DNA of 64,000 nt from Clusia tigrina (Eukaryota; Arthropoda; Insecta; Diptera; Clusiidae): positions 1,716,001 through 1,780,000 of the forward strand of contig OV050033.1 of assembly GCA_920105625.2 (NCBI GenBank), read 5' to 3'. Made by a program: the position numbers and the translations under genes. The first letter of the stretch is position 1, and each line of letters opens with the position of its first letter. A model generated the notes under the pieces. The model made no database searches. It was not told the origin of the DNA and worked only from the letters and a program-made list of their open reading frames with translations. Of the stretch, positions 1-13,300 are shown in pieces.

Positions 1-1406
1 AGTTCGTATTACTCGGAACACGAGCAATTGTTGTTGTGTTTTGTGTGTTCTGCAATTGTGACAGTTGTTTGGACAGTTTTAATTCATTGCCACGTGTGGT
101 TACGTGATAAAACTGTATAAAAATGTTGGAGTATGAGTAGAAAGAAGCGAGCGTCTGAAGTTGTATAAAAGTTTTCAAAACGGTAGTTCTCATTCTATGA
201 ATATTGTATATGGTTTTGTTATCTCCTTTGGGTTTATTCACAACCACGGCGTATGCATGTGCTGCCGCAGTAATTACACTTTTTATCACTATTACACATA
301 CGCCCCCATATTGAGCAGATTCATTGCAATCAACGGGTGATGATTTCATTGGTAATTTCATGCACTCTACTCTACGCTGCTCACTCTAGGGTATAAGAGA
401 GCATTAGAGAGTACTGAACCATTTTTTGAGAGAGCACTTGGTTTCTGAATCATATTTTAATTATTTCGTATATTTAACTTGATTTATATTAGAATAAATT
501 AAAATAGAAATAAAATAATTTAGCAGCACTATCATAAGAGTGGCTGTGTATACACAGGAAGAAATACATAGGTAAATTCGACTAAAATCCTTGCTAGAGT
601 TGCCTATCAAACAAAATTGGTATTCTAACGAAGACAATGTGCTTCGTCAACCATGAATTTATTAAAACGTATACATCCTATGTTCTTAGGCACAAAATAA
701 TAAGGCCAACACAACTTATTGGTTAATATCCTGTAATAGTTATAGTCAAAAAAATCTTGATAGAAGGCATATCAAACAAATTTGTGTTTCAGTTTTCCAC
801 AATTCATTTTTCCACCAATCATTCAACTTGCTATTTTTTTTGTGTATTGTACTTCCGTAAGTTAGGCTGAATTTGTTTACCCCACCAGGCTTTGAGATAT
901 TTTAGCATATTAGATATTTATACCAGAACAATCAGACGTGTTAAAGATCTCATTTATTACTCGAATTTAAATACTATCTCAATTTTATGCAAATAGAAAT
1001 ATTTCCTATCCAACTACATACTGCTCTTATCTGAAGCTGTAAACATATTTACAAACAAAATTTTAAATACCCACAATCAGTGAAAACAATATAATAATTA
1101 TGGACAGACCGTTTATACTAAAGATTCTTTCCTTTAATCTAAGTTGCACATTTTTGCAATTTTTCGTCACTTTACTGTGGAGTATTCGGTATGCAGTTCC
1201 GGCTTGGTGAAACAAAGAATAGAAATTATTTTCATCGGAGAGAAAAAAATTGTAAAAAATACTAAATCGAAATTTGACTGCGCTATTGCAGAATACTACA
1301 GACGAACTTAAAGAACATTTAACCCCCTCCCCTCTCTCTGTTACGTCTGTAAATTAAGTGGTTGAGTAGGAGAGCTCTGTTACTGTAAACGTCTCATAAT
1401 GCACTT
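1..1406. other. gene-free AT-rich stretch
   Basis: No open frame on either strand has recognisable protein content, and I see no tRNA or rRNA. The sequence is AT-rich with scattered poly-A/T runs. It may be intergenic, or 5' UTR or intron of a gene outside the window. Confidence 0.5.
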
Positions 1407-1496
1407 ATGTTATTTGTCTGTACAAATAACTCTGTAAGTGATCGTCTGCCAATGTTATTTGTCTGTATAAATAACTCTGTAAATGATCGTCTTCCA
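1407..1496. repeat. 45-bp tandem duplication containing a palindrome
   Basis: Two head-to-tail copies of 45 bp (1407-1451 and 1452-1496) differ at only a few positions. Each contains an inverted repeat, TTATTTGT-ctgt-ACAAATAA in the first copy; one base has changed in the second copy's right arm. This is seen directly. The function is unknown; it could be a recent slippage duplication or a paired protein-binding site. Confidence 0.85.
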
Positions 1497-4400
1497 TCCC
1501 AGTGGAGGCTTGTTTTACTACTCATATTCAATTAATAAAGTTCACCAAAATTATCTTAGATGATAAAATGAGTGCCCTGCGGTTCAAGTGAAGAATTTCA
1601 AGTTTCTTTACCCTCCTTTTATCCTTATGAAACTATTTTTTTTTTATTATGGTTTTCTTATAAAATTGGAGAGAGCAGAGCATTCCTTCACTTGTAACTG
1701 CATTGTGGGTTCAACCACCACGCATTATAAATTTCTCCGCTTCGTTTTATGTATGTATTTCAGCACTGCTAATCTTTAATAAGCGAAACCAAGATAAACA
1801 ACAGATCGAATCAATTAATCACTCATTTATATTTATGCGAGTCTAGTTTCAAACAAGATCAAGTACAAAAGCCTGAACCGTGTGCCATCCATACACAGGA
1901 CCGGATTCGTGCCCAGCTCATTTTGCAAAGAAGAGAATTCTCCATTAAGTGTGACCATACATCGCAACCGGACAGTGCTATATGCAAATAAATATTTAGT
2001 TGTTTTTACCATGCTGAAAGTGCGGCCGCAGCCTGAGGTAAATGCGGCCCTGTGTTTAATGCCACTGCAAAGTGGTCCAATGAAAGACTTGTCACCAGCT
2101 GATTCAATTATAAAAATAATTAATTTAAGAGTAATAGTGTGGATTTCCGAATAATCAAATTACAAGACAGACCAGACGCTACAGCTGTGATATAGATCGA
2201 ATATGAAAGTTCATACATGAGGGTCAACTCACATACACTCATAGGCGAATATAGAAGCATTCTTTGATTAGAAGGAAATTACAAGAGCATGCCAAGAATA
2301 CGGGTAAGGAAATACTCAACAAAAATATGAGACTGATAATGAAAACATTAACTCAACGTATTGGAAACTAATGGACACAAGAAACGAGAGACAGAAAATA
2401 AGACCACAATACTAAAAATTAATTACTTCCTGTCGTATCTCCATTCGGCCCTTTGTCTTTTACTACTTCATAGTGTACTACTTCGAACCAGTTCTGTGTA
2501 CAACTTATTTATTGAAGTAGTATTTTATTAAAAAAATGTTAGTTTTGAATTACATTTTCTTTCTTTTATGCCAAAAAATTATCGCATTTGCGTTGGTGTG
2601 ACAATATTTTCCTGCATATAATAGAATCTGTATTTATTTTGCACGTTATTCTGTTTATAAGACCTCTTTATGGACTAAATATTCATTTAACACCACGTGT
2701 ATACTTAAGTCATATTCATGTTGTTCCCAAATATATGCGGTATCTGCTGTATCTGGTATACGAGTACATAAACTTTCCATTGCCATGGTTCGCAGTTCAT
2801 ATTTATCTCATAGTAATGGGTAAAGAATAAAAAAGTTTTGGCGGTTGGCGACAGTTGCTATCGTTACCTGGAAATCAAGACAAGTTATATTTTTCATTAA
2901 GTAAATTGGATACAAGCAACAGACTTTTCAGTGCGATTGTGAGTGATGAAGAGTGGGTGAGTTCTGAATGATGTATTACAGGATATTGTGGGCAATTACC
3001 GGGGTGTGTTCTACTAGTATTACTATTGAATATCATTACCGATCATTTTTAGATCCCAGCCGAAACAAGGTATTCGTACGCTTGTTCCACATCCACCCGA
3101 TAAGGAGAAAATTTTAAAGTCACAATAGCTGAACACAATACGCAATATAAATGGTTTTCCAAAGTGAGCCATGTCTTAGATAAATATTTTAGTTTAAAAA
3201 AATGAATTCTAAATAATAGTGAAATAAATTACAGTCAGGCTTGGCGTCGGGTGCAGTTTAGCTCACTATCGATGAGTAATTCGCTTGACACTTAATTATT
3301 GAACTAGCCGTCTATGCAGTTGGGCATAGAGCCGCAGATACGAGCACAAGCGGCCATTGAACGCACCTGGATAAACCTGTTTTGACACTGTCGCTGTAGT
3401 TTTGTTGTTGCTGCTCTTTCTAATGCCAACGCGACTGGGTACTTAGCATTGCCAGTGCAAAACCGTTAAACTGTATTTACATACGTATTACAATCGTTTG
3501 GCTACGCTGGCACACGCACGCATTCATGAGCATAGCACAGCTTACTATTTGACTGACTGCAGATGTGGTAGTAACTAATTTCTACCTTTGTTTCTGTTGT
3601 TTGTGGTGATTCTGTTTTGTAAAGTTGCTGGACAAGTTATAATGGCATAAATGTCGTTTTTCGCCTAGAAACTATTTTGGCAAATGTGTTTATTTAAAAT
3701 TACAGATTTATAAAATTTTTTCTGAATTTATTTATTGGTATTCGCACAACATTATATAAAACAACAACGAATATTTTGATCCGAACATTAACATAATTAA
3801 TTATGATGTGAGCTGTTCATAATAATAAATTACCGCATATCGGCACAATTACTTGTTGCGTGCGTGCGTACAGTGGGTGTTGGGCAGATATGCATGTATG
3901 AATGAGTATTGTACACAGGGCGATTAATGAGTGTATCGCATACTTCACTCAGACCATCATTATCTCAGTTGATCAAACAATATCCATGTGACCGTCTGAG
4001 TGGTGTCATATTACTTCCAGGCACATTTGTATGTAAGTGTGTTTCAGCTGCCACCCTCACTTTTATATAGGAATCAACATATAATGTGACCATCGGGCCA
4101 TTGCAAAAAGCAACACCATAACTTTCTGTCTATGCTATGAAGTTATTAAGGGTAATTTCAGTTATCCGTAAGAGTACCCTTCTAATAGAGGCCTATGTAC
4201 ATTTTCTTGCAATTTTCTACTTCCTAAGATATACCCATAATAATAGAGTGTAGACTGTGTCTTCTCTCTAATAAAGGAAATTAGTACCACATTTAGAGGA
4301 TTAGTAAATCCATAGTGTATTACAGCATAGAGTAACCACTCTTATTCGAGCAAGGGATTGCTCCTTCTAAGCGACGAAGGATTACACAATCAACGAAAAT

Positions 4401-5242
4401 TTAAATAATTTTCTTCTATATACTATGAATGAATGAATGAAGCAAAGAGGGAAAATGTACCACGACCAATTTAATCTATTATACTCATCATCATGTACCT
4501 TTTAAGGGCCCTCTATTCGTCTAACTGTTTTAAGGAAACAGCACTTTATGCACTATGAAGAAAAATGCCTTTCAATCTTCATGAGTAAACAAGTATTTCC
4601 TTCACTTACACAAGGTATGTAACGCGCTGCTGGGGTTGCAATGTTAGTCTCTCTCTTTTTCTCTTGATTGCTAATGATCCTAATAACGCAAATCGTAATA
4701 ATAATACCCTAACGGAATTTCTTTCAAAAAAGATGGGGAAGGTGAGTTGTGAATAAGCCACTGCACTGGACAGTAAATAGTGTGGGATACTACAAAAATA
4801 GATTTGTGCTATAAGAAGGTAGAATACAGTAAATAAAAGTGACATTGTCAACTATTTTTATTATAAATAATTCTACTTTCATTAAATTTCCAGATAAAGA
4901 CTCTAGGTTATTTTTTGACTAATTCATTGCTCAGTCCAGTAATTCGAGGTATTAACTAATACTATTTAAAATTCATATTTCAAAGCACACAATTATTAAA
5001 AATGCAGAATTGCATTAACCCAACAAATGACTTCTCATCAAAAAGCAAAGCTCTCGGACTGGTAGAGAGAGACAGGGAGAGAGGCAAACTAAATTAAGGT
5101 GACGTGAGTTAGAATTAGAATTGCCATGAATAGTTTTTATTCGGCCTATTTTAAAAACTAGGGCAATCTTAAGTAGAATAGGAGTTTATTGGTATTAATG
5201 GCATGAGTGAAGATTCATTCCTTCGTTGCTAGACAATATTGA
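1497..5242. other. gene-free stretch
   Basis: I see only short chance frames, with no splice-joined series and no known protein signature. A short GAAT run lies near 4425-4440. It is probably intergenic sequence upstream of the GalNAc-transferase gene. Confidence 0.45.
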
Positions 5243-5436
5243 AGCAAAGAGCATACATATATAGAGCTCGCATAACGAACAAAGTTATTGTTCCAAAAAT
5301 TTTGTTCGAGTGGTTTTCTAGTAAACCCCTCGAACAAAAATACACTCATTGCATCTCGCTTCCCCTTGCCACTCACCGATTTTTGTAAAATCGCCTTCAC
5401 TTTCATTTCACAAAATTTTGAGTGATTCAATCTCTA
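5243..5436 (-). repeat. dispersed repeat, copy 1, with hairpin
   Basis: The reverse complement of this stretch aligns over about 160-190 bases with 20262-20421, so two copies sit 15 kb apart in opposite orientation. Shared blocks include the sequences around TTCACTTTCATTTC/GAAAGTGAAGGCGA and CTCGAACAAAATTTTTG. Copy 1 contains a near-perfect palindrome at about 5300-5339 (arms TTTTGTTCGAG.GGTTT, loop about CTAG); copy 2 keeps only one arm. It is probably a small non-autonomous transposable element or fragment. No ends or target duplications were defined. Confidence 0.7.
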
Positions 5437-7333
5437 TATTTCTATACCATTTGATTGAAAATTTATCATTAGTTAAACGAATGAGTGAAGATTTCTTGCT
5501 TCTTGAAGAGAAGGTTATGAAGGTTTATGATTGGTTTCGTGGAGTGTCAATACTTCATACAATACAATTCGCCCTACTTAGAGGTGAATATCCCTCGTAT
5601 TGGTGCGTACTCACCCAGCAGGAAAACGTATCATCCTCAGAGTCCAGTAGTCTCAAAGGCGAGTTCTCTGATTTCTGGAGTATTCACATTGTCCTCCATT
5701 TTACATAGGCATGTCATTAGCAGAGGAGTACAGAACGTGAAAGCTTTTCTCCTTGAGAAAACTCCATATAACATTCTTTTGGGAGCATTAGGGGACTCTG
5801 CTCCTCTTCAGCAAAACAGTTTTACAGTCTAATATGTAAAATAAAACTTCTTTTATACTCGCAAGGCGAGATCTCCCAAAATGTTTGCTATACCCATATG
5901 TGCCCGTATTTCGGCGTACATTTTCGAACAATAAATTAGTAAACTAATATTATGGATATCTTTATTATTCTATTTATTGGTTAGAACGTTAATGTTGAAT
6001 TTTTATCTGTGCTGGTGCATTCTTCGAGCAAAATTGTATCTTTTCGCACGAAATTAGATAAAAACAAATATGCTCTTTTTAATTAAAAAAGAAAAACAAT
6101 ACAGTAATTTATACGTAGTTTAATGAAAAGAGAAGTACAATCTTATCTATTTGGGCCACTCGACTGTTTTGTATCTGTGATATGGAATTTTTCAGGCAAC
6201 AATAATTTGTTCACAGAAGTGAAAAAAATTGACACCTCAAACAAAGCATCAAAGTAATTAACGAAGTTTCCAGTTATTGCGCTAATGAATCAATTTTTAA
6301 TATTATACAATGACCCAAACTCTTGTCGAAATAAGTCACATTCATAAAATTAATAACTTTCATTTTTTATTGTTGATTTTTTAGATTTACACTTGAGTAA
6401 TTTTCAAGGTCTTCAACCAATTTCGGCGGCAAACACTCTGCTAACGACAAATTTGGCCCATTTGCATCGATAAGGTCGAATGAAGATTGGCTTTCAGCAA
6501 AATAAAAGACACAATTGACTGCTGCTGTTTTACCTATTGACCAAGGGACCGAGATTTTCTGCATGATTGTATTGTTGTGATCAGTTTTGAAGCAAAATTG
6601 AAAAAAGGCCAAGATGGAGTGAAGTCAACCGGCAAATATAAAAAGCAAAATTTAAACAATTTGTCGGCCAAAACAATAACAAAAGAGATTGCGACACATA
6701 TCCGGGCTCTCACAATTGAATTAAAATTAATTAATATAACAATAAGAAAAAGTAATCAAGGCTGAGAACTTCGAAGGAGAATAAAAACAAAGCTCTGTTT
6801 GCCAAAATACGCCAAAACCCGCCTCATTAACTTTGACTGGGGATTAATCTGCCAGGAGAGAGCAGGGAACAATCAAATGCACACACAAACAATCATAAAT
6901 TATCATATCCGTGAAAAGAAACCATAAAGCAGAGCAACACAGCACCGTAAAGTTCCACGCGTCATTATAAACACACAACACACACATAAGCGGACGCGCA
7001 CGGCCATTTACGACACATGCATGCATGCATACACACACACACAGACACATATCTGCAATAACGCCAGAGATGCTGCTACTGATGCTGTGGCTGGAGCCGA
7101 TCGCGCTACGAGACACACTCCACAGCGCTTCATGATTTATTTTTGGCAAATTATTTTTTAATCAATTTTATAATTTTGTTGATTTTCTTGGCATTATTAT
7201 TTAACCGCCATTTTCAAATTAGATCAGATACTTTCTTTACGCAGAAGTATCTTGTAAAAAGCTCTTTATACACATTCGCACCCACGAGCACCCACTCACA
7301 AATCTCACAAAACAACACACACACTCTCAAATA
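5437..7333. other. upstream region of the GalNAc-transferase gene
   Basis: No gene was recognised. The last kilobase before the first coding exon carries CA/CACACA tracts and an ATGC-repeat near 7017-7049, and probably holds the promoter and 5' UTR. No TATA box or initiator could be assigned with confidence. Confidence 0.4.
7017..7049. repeat. ATGC/CA microsatellite
   Basis: A short run of ATGC units is followed by CA dinucleotides ending in an imperfect CAGACACA. It lies about 315 bp upstream of the probable pgant5 start codon. Confidence 0.8.
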
Positions 7334-7363
7334 GTGTATATACACGCATACGCTTACGTAAAC

Positions 7364-10300
7364 ATGTCAACTTTAAGCATATCTCGAAGATTGCGCAGTC
7401 GCCTGCGCTCCAACACATGCCGTATCGTGCTGCTCACCTCTCTGGTGTGGGTGATTGTGGATTTCCTGCTCATCGCTCACTACTCCGACTGCATTGGCAA
7501 AGATGGATGGCGGTGTAAGCGGAGTTCCGAATACGATGTTGAGGTAAGTCACAAAAAGGTAACGCGCCCCTTATTAACCAAGTTACGTATGTGCGGGAGT
7601 GGCTTCGGCAAAAGAGGTCTGAGAACTAAGCTCTCCCTTGATCAAATATTTTTAAATTGTATTGTTGGATTCATTAGTTGCAATTCAATGTTTCTGTATG
7701 GAGGTGGGAAAAAGTTTCGAGATTTTTATTCAGGGTCTTGATAAATTTTCGGGAATAATGTGGAATAGGATTTCATAAGTCACCGAGTGCCTTCATCGCA
7801 TCATCATCGGATGTAAACAATGAATTGCATTGATGATGATCACCCAAAGCAGTCTGGTCCCCTTCTGTTTCATGCTGAAATGATTTACCTAAATTCTGAT
7901 AACAATGCCGGACTTGAGTGAACTGAAATTTAACAAGTTTTCATCGCATACGTTTCTCATGGGGGTGTGGTATCAGGAAGTACAATAAACTTCTCATTTA
8001 TTTACGAGACTGCGCCGTCTCCTGGCACCAATGCAACCCTTGGTAAGGCCATTAAATGCATGTCGAATCCTTACATTTTTATTGACCACATCAAGAAATG
8101 GAAATTTCGCATACATTGAATCGTAGTTTCGATTTCCGCAGCGGAAACGCATTGCTCTGTTTTTTCCTGAATAATTTACGAGAGTTACCTTCTCGTTCTG
8201 GTTACCGAAACCATGAACGAATTTAATTAAATTGTTCTGCGGGGATTCACCAGTCAACGCCACCGACTGTTTCGGTGCACAACCGCGATGGGCACTGGAC
8301 GCTCACTCGGTCGGTCGTTGGCTTTGGTGTATAACATTTTAATTAATACTTCGCACACATGTCGGCAACATAATTAATTACGCAATAAATTGCGCTTCGC
8401 ATCTGAGATGGAACAATGTTGAACTTGGGCGCACAATCTGCAAGCGCCACATTTGTTTACTTTAGCTGTGGCGACCGCAAAGCAGGGCAACCGTGCCACC
8501 AACGCTGTTGGTGGTTGTGCGATTGTGTTGTGTGCACCCCTTTTGTCAATAATTCAACAACAAGACATCCTTCTTTTCATCTTCCGCAGGTGATTGATGG
8601 ATGGGTATGAGTCTCCAGCTATGAACTAGAATATAAAATAAAATATCGTATAGCATAGTATTAGTATAATCTTGAGAAGATTGAGAGAGGCTGTTCTTCT
8701 CTGTTTCAAAACTCCAGGTAAAGTTGTTCCTCTTCTCCATGTGTGGAGAGATGAGAACTCTAGTGCCTTAAGTGACTATTTGTTTTTTGTCTCCGTGGTC
8801 AAGTGATTAGAAGGCTAGTCTCACAGTCGTGGGTTCAGGGTTAAAAACCCGCCAGGATATGGTCTCGAAATACTTTTTCTAAATAATTGCTTATATCCAT
8901 TCCTCCAAACCCTAGCAAACCTTTCTGCAAATACAACCTCGTACATCTAGTATTAGATTAAATGGATACGTAAAGAAGATTTTTTACCTTATTCTGAATC
9001 AAAATTTCCGATGGATTTTTTCTCTGTCCTTTGCAAAATTTGAGTGAAAAGGAAAAATTGCCTTTAAAAAAATGTACTGGAAATGAAACCGTGAGAGCCG
9101 AAAAGTGACCATGAGTTGTTGTTCTGAATCGGTCGGAAAAAGCAAAAACTGACCTGTTATAATTTTAGGTTCCGGATGCACAGAAACTCCTCGATGAAAA
9201 TTTGGTGGACGACAATGAAATTAATACAGAGAAAAGTTTGGATGGATTGGAGATGCATGGCATTGGCGGTGGTTTCGTGGCTGGTGGCGTTTCGATGACG
9301 TATCGCAGTACGATACTAAAGAAATGGTTTTCGGCGCCCACCATCAAAGAGGCAAAGGGTAAACCTGGCGAAATGGGTAAACCTGTTAGAATACCGGCCG
9401 AAATGAAGGAACTCATGAAGGAGAAATTCAAGGAGAATCAATTCAATCTATTGGCCAGTGACATGATTTCGCTGAATCGATCCCTGACGGATGTGCGGCA
9501 TGACAAGTGAGTTAGGTGCACCATGTGAGAGTTGTCCCCATTTTCATCAAGTGAATATTTTGTTCTTTAAACACACAGTTGTAAAAGTAAACACTACGCC
9601 TCGAAATTGCCTACAACCTCTATTGTGATAGTTTTCCACAATGAAGCGTGGACAACACTTTTGCGCACAGTTTGGAGTGTCATAAACCGTTCACCCAAGT
9701 CATTGCTGAAGGAAATTATACTCGTGGACGATGCTAGTGAAAGAGGTAAGTACGGCGGTGCGTTCGGTGCGATATGCAAGTTTAAATACTTCTATTTTTA
9801 TTATATTTTCAGACTACTTGGGGAAAAAACTAGAAGACTATGTGGCCACTCTGCCCGTGCACACCTTTGTGCTAAGAACTGAGAAGCGCTCAGGCTTAAT
9901 CCGCGCCCGGTTGCTTGGTGCTGAACATGTAACGGTGTGTAGTTTTTAAAGTGTGAACAAATTTTGCCTATAACATTGTTGCCTCAATTGAATTCGCTTC
10001 GCACATTTAGCTCCTAAGCGCGGCGACCGCGTCGATAGTTTCATTCCCATTTGTTCCTAAGAGATTGCCATCAAATTTAGTGGTTAGAGCAAATTATATT
10101 CTTCACGTTCAGTTCGCATACTAAGTTTATTTGTGAAGAGAAGTGATAAAACCTTCCAACTTGAATTTGCCATCGTTTTCCGTCATCGTGTGCACTCAAT
10201 ACAATCGAGCCGCAGGAAATTATATCCGCATACGACAAACCTTATATTCTTAAAGAGTATCCAGTGGTGCCAGAATGAGCCTTAAACAGGGCTAAGTGTG

Positions 10301-13300
10301 TCGAAGGTCCAACACGTAACCTAAACTAACTTTATATTCAGTCGACGAATATTTGTGTCTTGTACAAATATCTTTCCTATCGTAACCTTTCTGTAGAAGC
10401 GCACTCAATGCTGTTTATTACCACTACTTCCGCGCTTGTATTATATGCGAAATCCCGTTTCGCTTTGAACTCCAGGGTGCATTTTGGTTTCCTGTAAAAC
10501 TTTTCAACAATTTAATTTAATTAACCACATTCCTGAAAAATGCTTACTTTGTTTGATTGTCCAAAAACTTCGCTGCCAGTCATTCAAAGATGGATTTTCC
10601 ACATCCAATTTTGAAATGCTCAATGGAGTTTTTTTTGTTTGGGGCACAGAAAATGTGCAAATGTTTCATTTTATATGCATTTGTTTATTTTCTTGCTGTA
10701 GGGTGAAGTCATTACATTCCTCGATGCACACTGTGAGTGCACGGAAGGCTGGTTGGAGCCGTTGCTGGCGCGCATTGTGCAAAATCGACGCACTGTGGTA
10801 TGTCCCATTATTGATGTAATTTCCGATGAGACTTTTGAGTACGTAACAGCGTCGGATTCGACGTGGGGTGGTTTCAACTGGAAACTGAACTTTAGATGGT
10901 AAGACAGGCTGAGAGCTGAGCGGCAGTCATTTAATCAAATTAAATAAAATTTCAAAAAATTATTTCGTTTGAATTTTGTTCAGGTACCGTGTTCCTCAGC
11001 GTGAAATGGAGCGACGAAACAATGATCGCACTGCCCCGCTCCGCACGCCCACCATGGCCGGTGGACTGTTCTCCATCGATAAGGATTATTTCTATGAAAT
11101 TGGTTCGTACGATGAGGGAATGGATATTTGGGGCGGTGAAAATTTAGAAATGTCATTTAGGGTAAGTTCTCCAAATGTAAGCAGTGAGTGAATTGTCTCT
11201 TTCATATAATCATATACAATATTTAACTTTTAATTTTGATAGCATTCTTAGAAGAAAGAACAGTTAAACTTAATAACTTAACTTAACAGCAAGCAGTACA
11301 ATTTACAACTTTAATTTAATTTTTAATTATATATTGATTTATTTTTGAAAAGCAAACAATATTTTTGTACTACTTACCTACTCAAAATCTTTAGATATGG
11401 CAATGTGGCGGCATTTTAGAAATAATACCATGCTCCCATGTGGGTCATGTTTTTCGTGACAAGTCTCCTTATACATTCCCCGGCGGTGTTGCCAAAATTG
11501 TGCTGCACAATGCGGCGCGTGTTGCCGAGGTGTGGTTGGATGAGTGGCGAGATTTTTATTATGCAATGAGCACAGGTTCGAATTCGAAAAATTACCTTTT
11601 TTGTTCACTAACAATTGTTATTATCGCTACACGTATTTATCTACAAACTTTTTCTCTACTAAAATTCAAATACATAATTGTCTTTTCGTCAGTTTCTCAA
11701 ATCTCACTATATAAAACGCTTCCTGGACCAGCGGCCAGATAAATGTTATTTTAAATGCTTTACAATAAAACTAAAACTACTTTAAATGCAATATGCCTGA
11801 TCTGAATGTGTCTATGCGAGACATAATATCTAAAAACTGACCTTTGAACTCAGAACGAAACAATTATTCATATCAAATACATATATGTTATTTAGTTCTA
11901 TTCCTATTATTATATACCTAGTAGTTATCAAATTGTTTTAAGTTAGTGCTGGATTACCAATACTAATTTCGCTAAGTAAGTTATAACAATAATTTTAAAA
12001 TTAATTCATTCATCCTAATGCCGTCTAGCAAGGACTCGAAATGCTCATTTCGGTATCTCTTTTGTCTGCGAATCGAAGGTCTAACTACTAGTTCTCAGTC
12101 CCGCAAATTCTTTCAATCAAAATTAAATATGGTGTTTGGTATAAAAACAAATTTAAACAACTTTAGATATGTCAAACACAAACTCAAAATAATTTTATTC
12201 ACATAATGAAAGCAGTTTTGGCACTGTTAATCCGCAGCAACTGTGAAGATGGTACCTGAAACATAAATTAATCATTTATGTTTCTGCTGCAAGGTATTTA
12301 ACATAGGCAAACCAGGACTTTCATGAACATGAGAAATTAACATAACATTAGCAATTTAACAGTATGCTCATGTTTTGCTTAAGCGAATTCGAATTTTTGG
12401 CTTAAGCGAATTAATATGCAATTCGCTCTTACGAATTTAAAATCTATCAAAGGCGCTGAAAGTAAATTTCAATGATATTAAATCAACGATTTTTTAGGTT
12501 TGAAAGTCAAATGACTGTATTCAGCAGTTTGATTGGATATTATTCAGTTGAAAATTGTACAAAACCTCACAGTCGAGTATTTTGTGGCTTAGATATCTTA
12601 GATATTTGTGCTATCTATGATAAATAATCACTCTGAATAAAAGAAATGGCTCTTTATTACTATATACCCTTTACATGGAACTGGAATGCCCAAGACAAGA
12701 GAAATCATCATGAATAAAATTAAATAAAAGGGCTGAACAAGAAAGGCGTTAATTTTCACTCATAACATTTATCTGAACCGCTAGCGGATTTTTTTTTTTT
12801 TTTTTTTTTGTTCAATAACATTTTAAAAATTATTTTTGCATTAAGCACTGAAATATTTGAAACACTCCTTATTTCAATAAATGAAATATATGAAATTTTC
12901 TTTTATGTGTTTATACCGTTGAATTTTGTGCTCATTATATTTTTTGTCGCAGAATTGCAAAATGTTACCGCAATTGTTATAAAACAAATCTCAACTAACA
13001 CACATACACACACACACACATTGCTACTTGAATTAATTACTGAATTTGCTAAGCTAACAACAATTAATTACAATTAGATTGGTTGGTAATTTTGTATGAA
13101 GCTAAATTACTCGTAAATACATTTAATTTTGTTTTGCTAATTATCTTTAAGGACTTTTTATTTGTGACTAATTTTTATGCTCTAAGTGTTGTAAGCTAAT
13201 GCGCGGATTAGACTGGTTTAGCAGGGGAAGTTATTTTTTGTTTTTTTTTTTTCTTTTGGATGTATGAAGGTTGTTTCATATATAGCGAAAAGGATATTCA

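Noticed and set aside
7994..8263. 89-codon minus-strand frame inside pgant5 intron 1
   Set aside because: No recognisable motif, no partner exons, and the length is within chance expectation.
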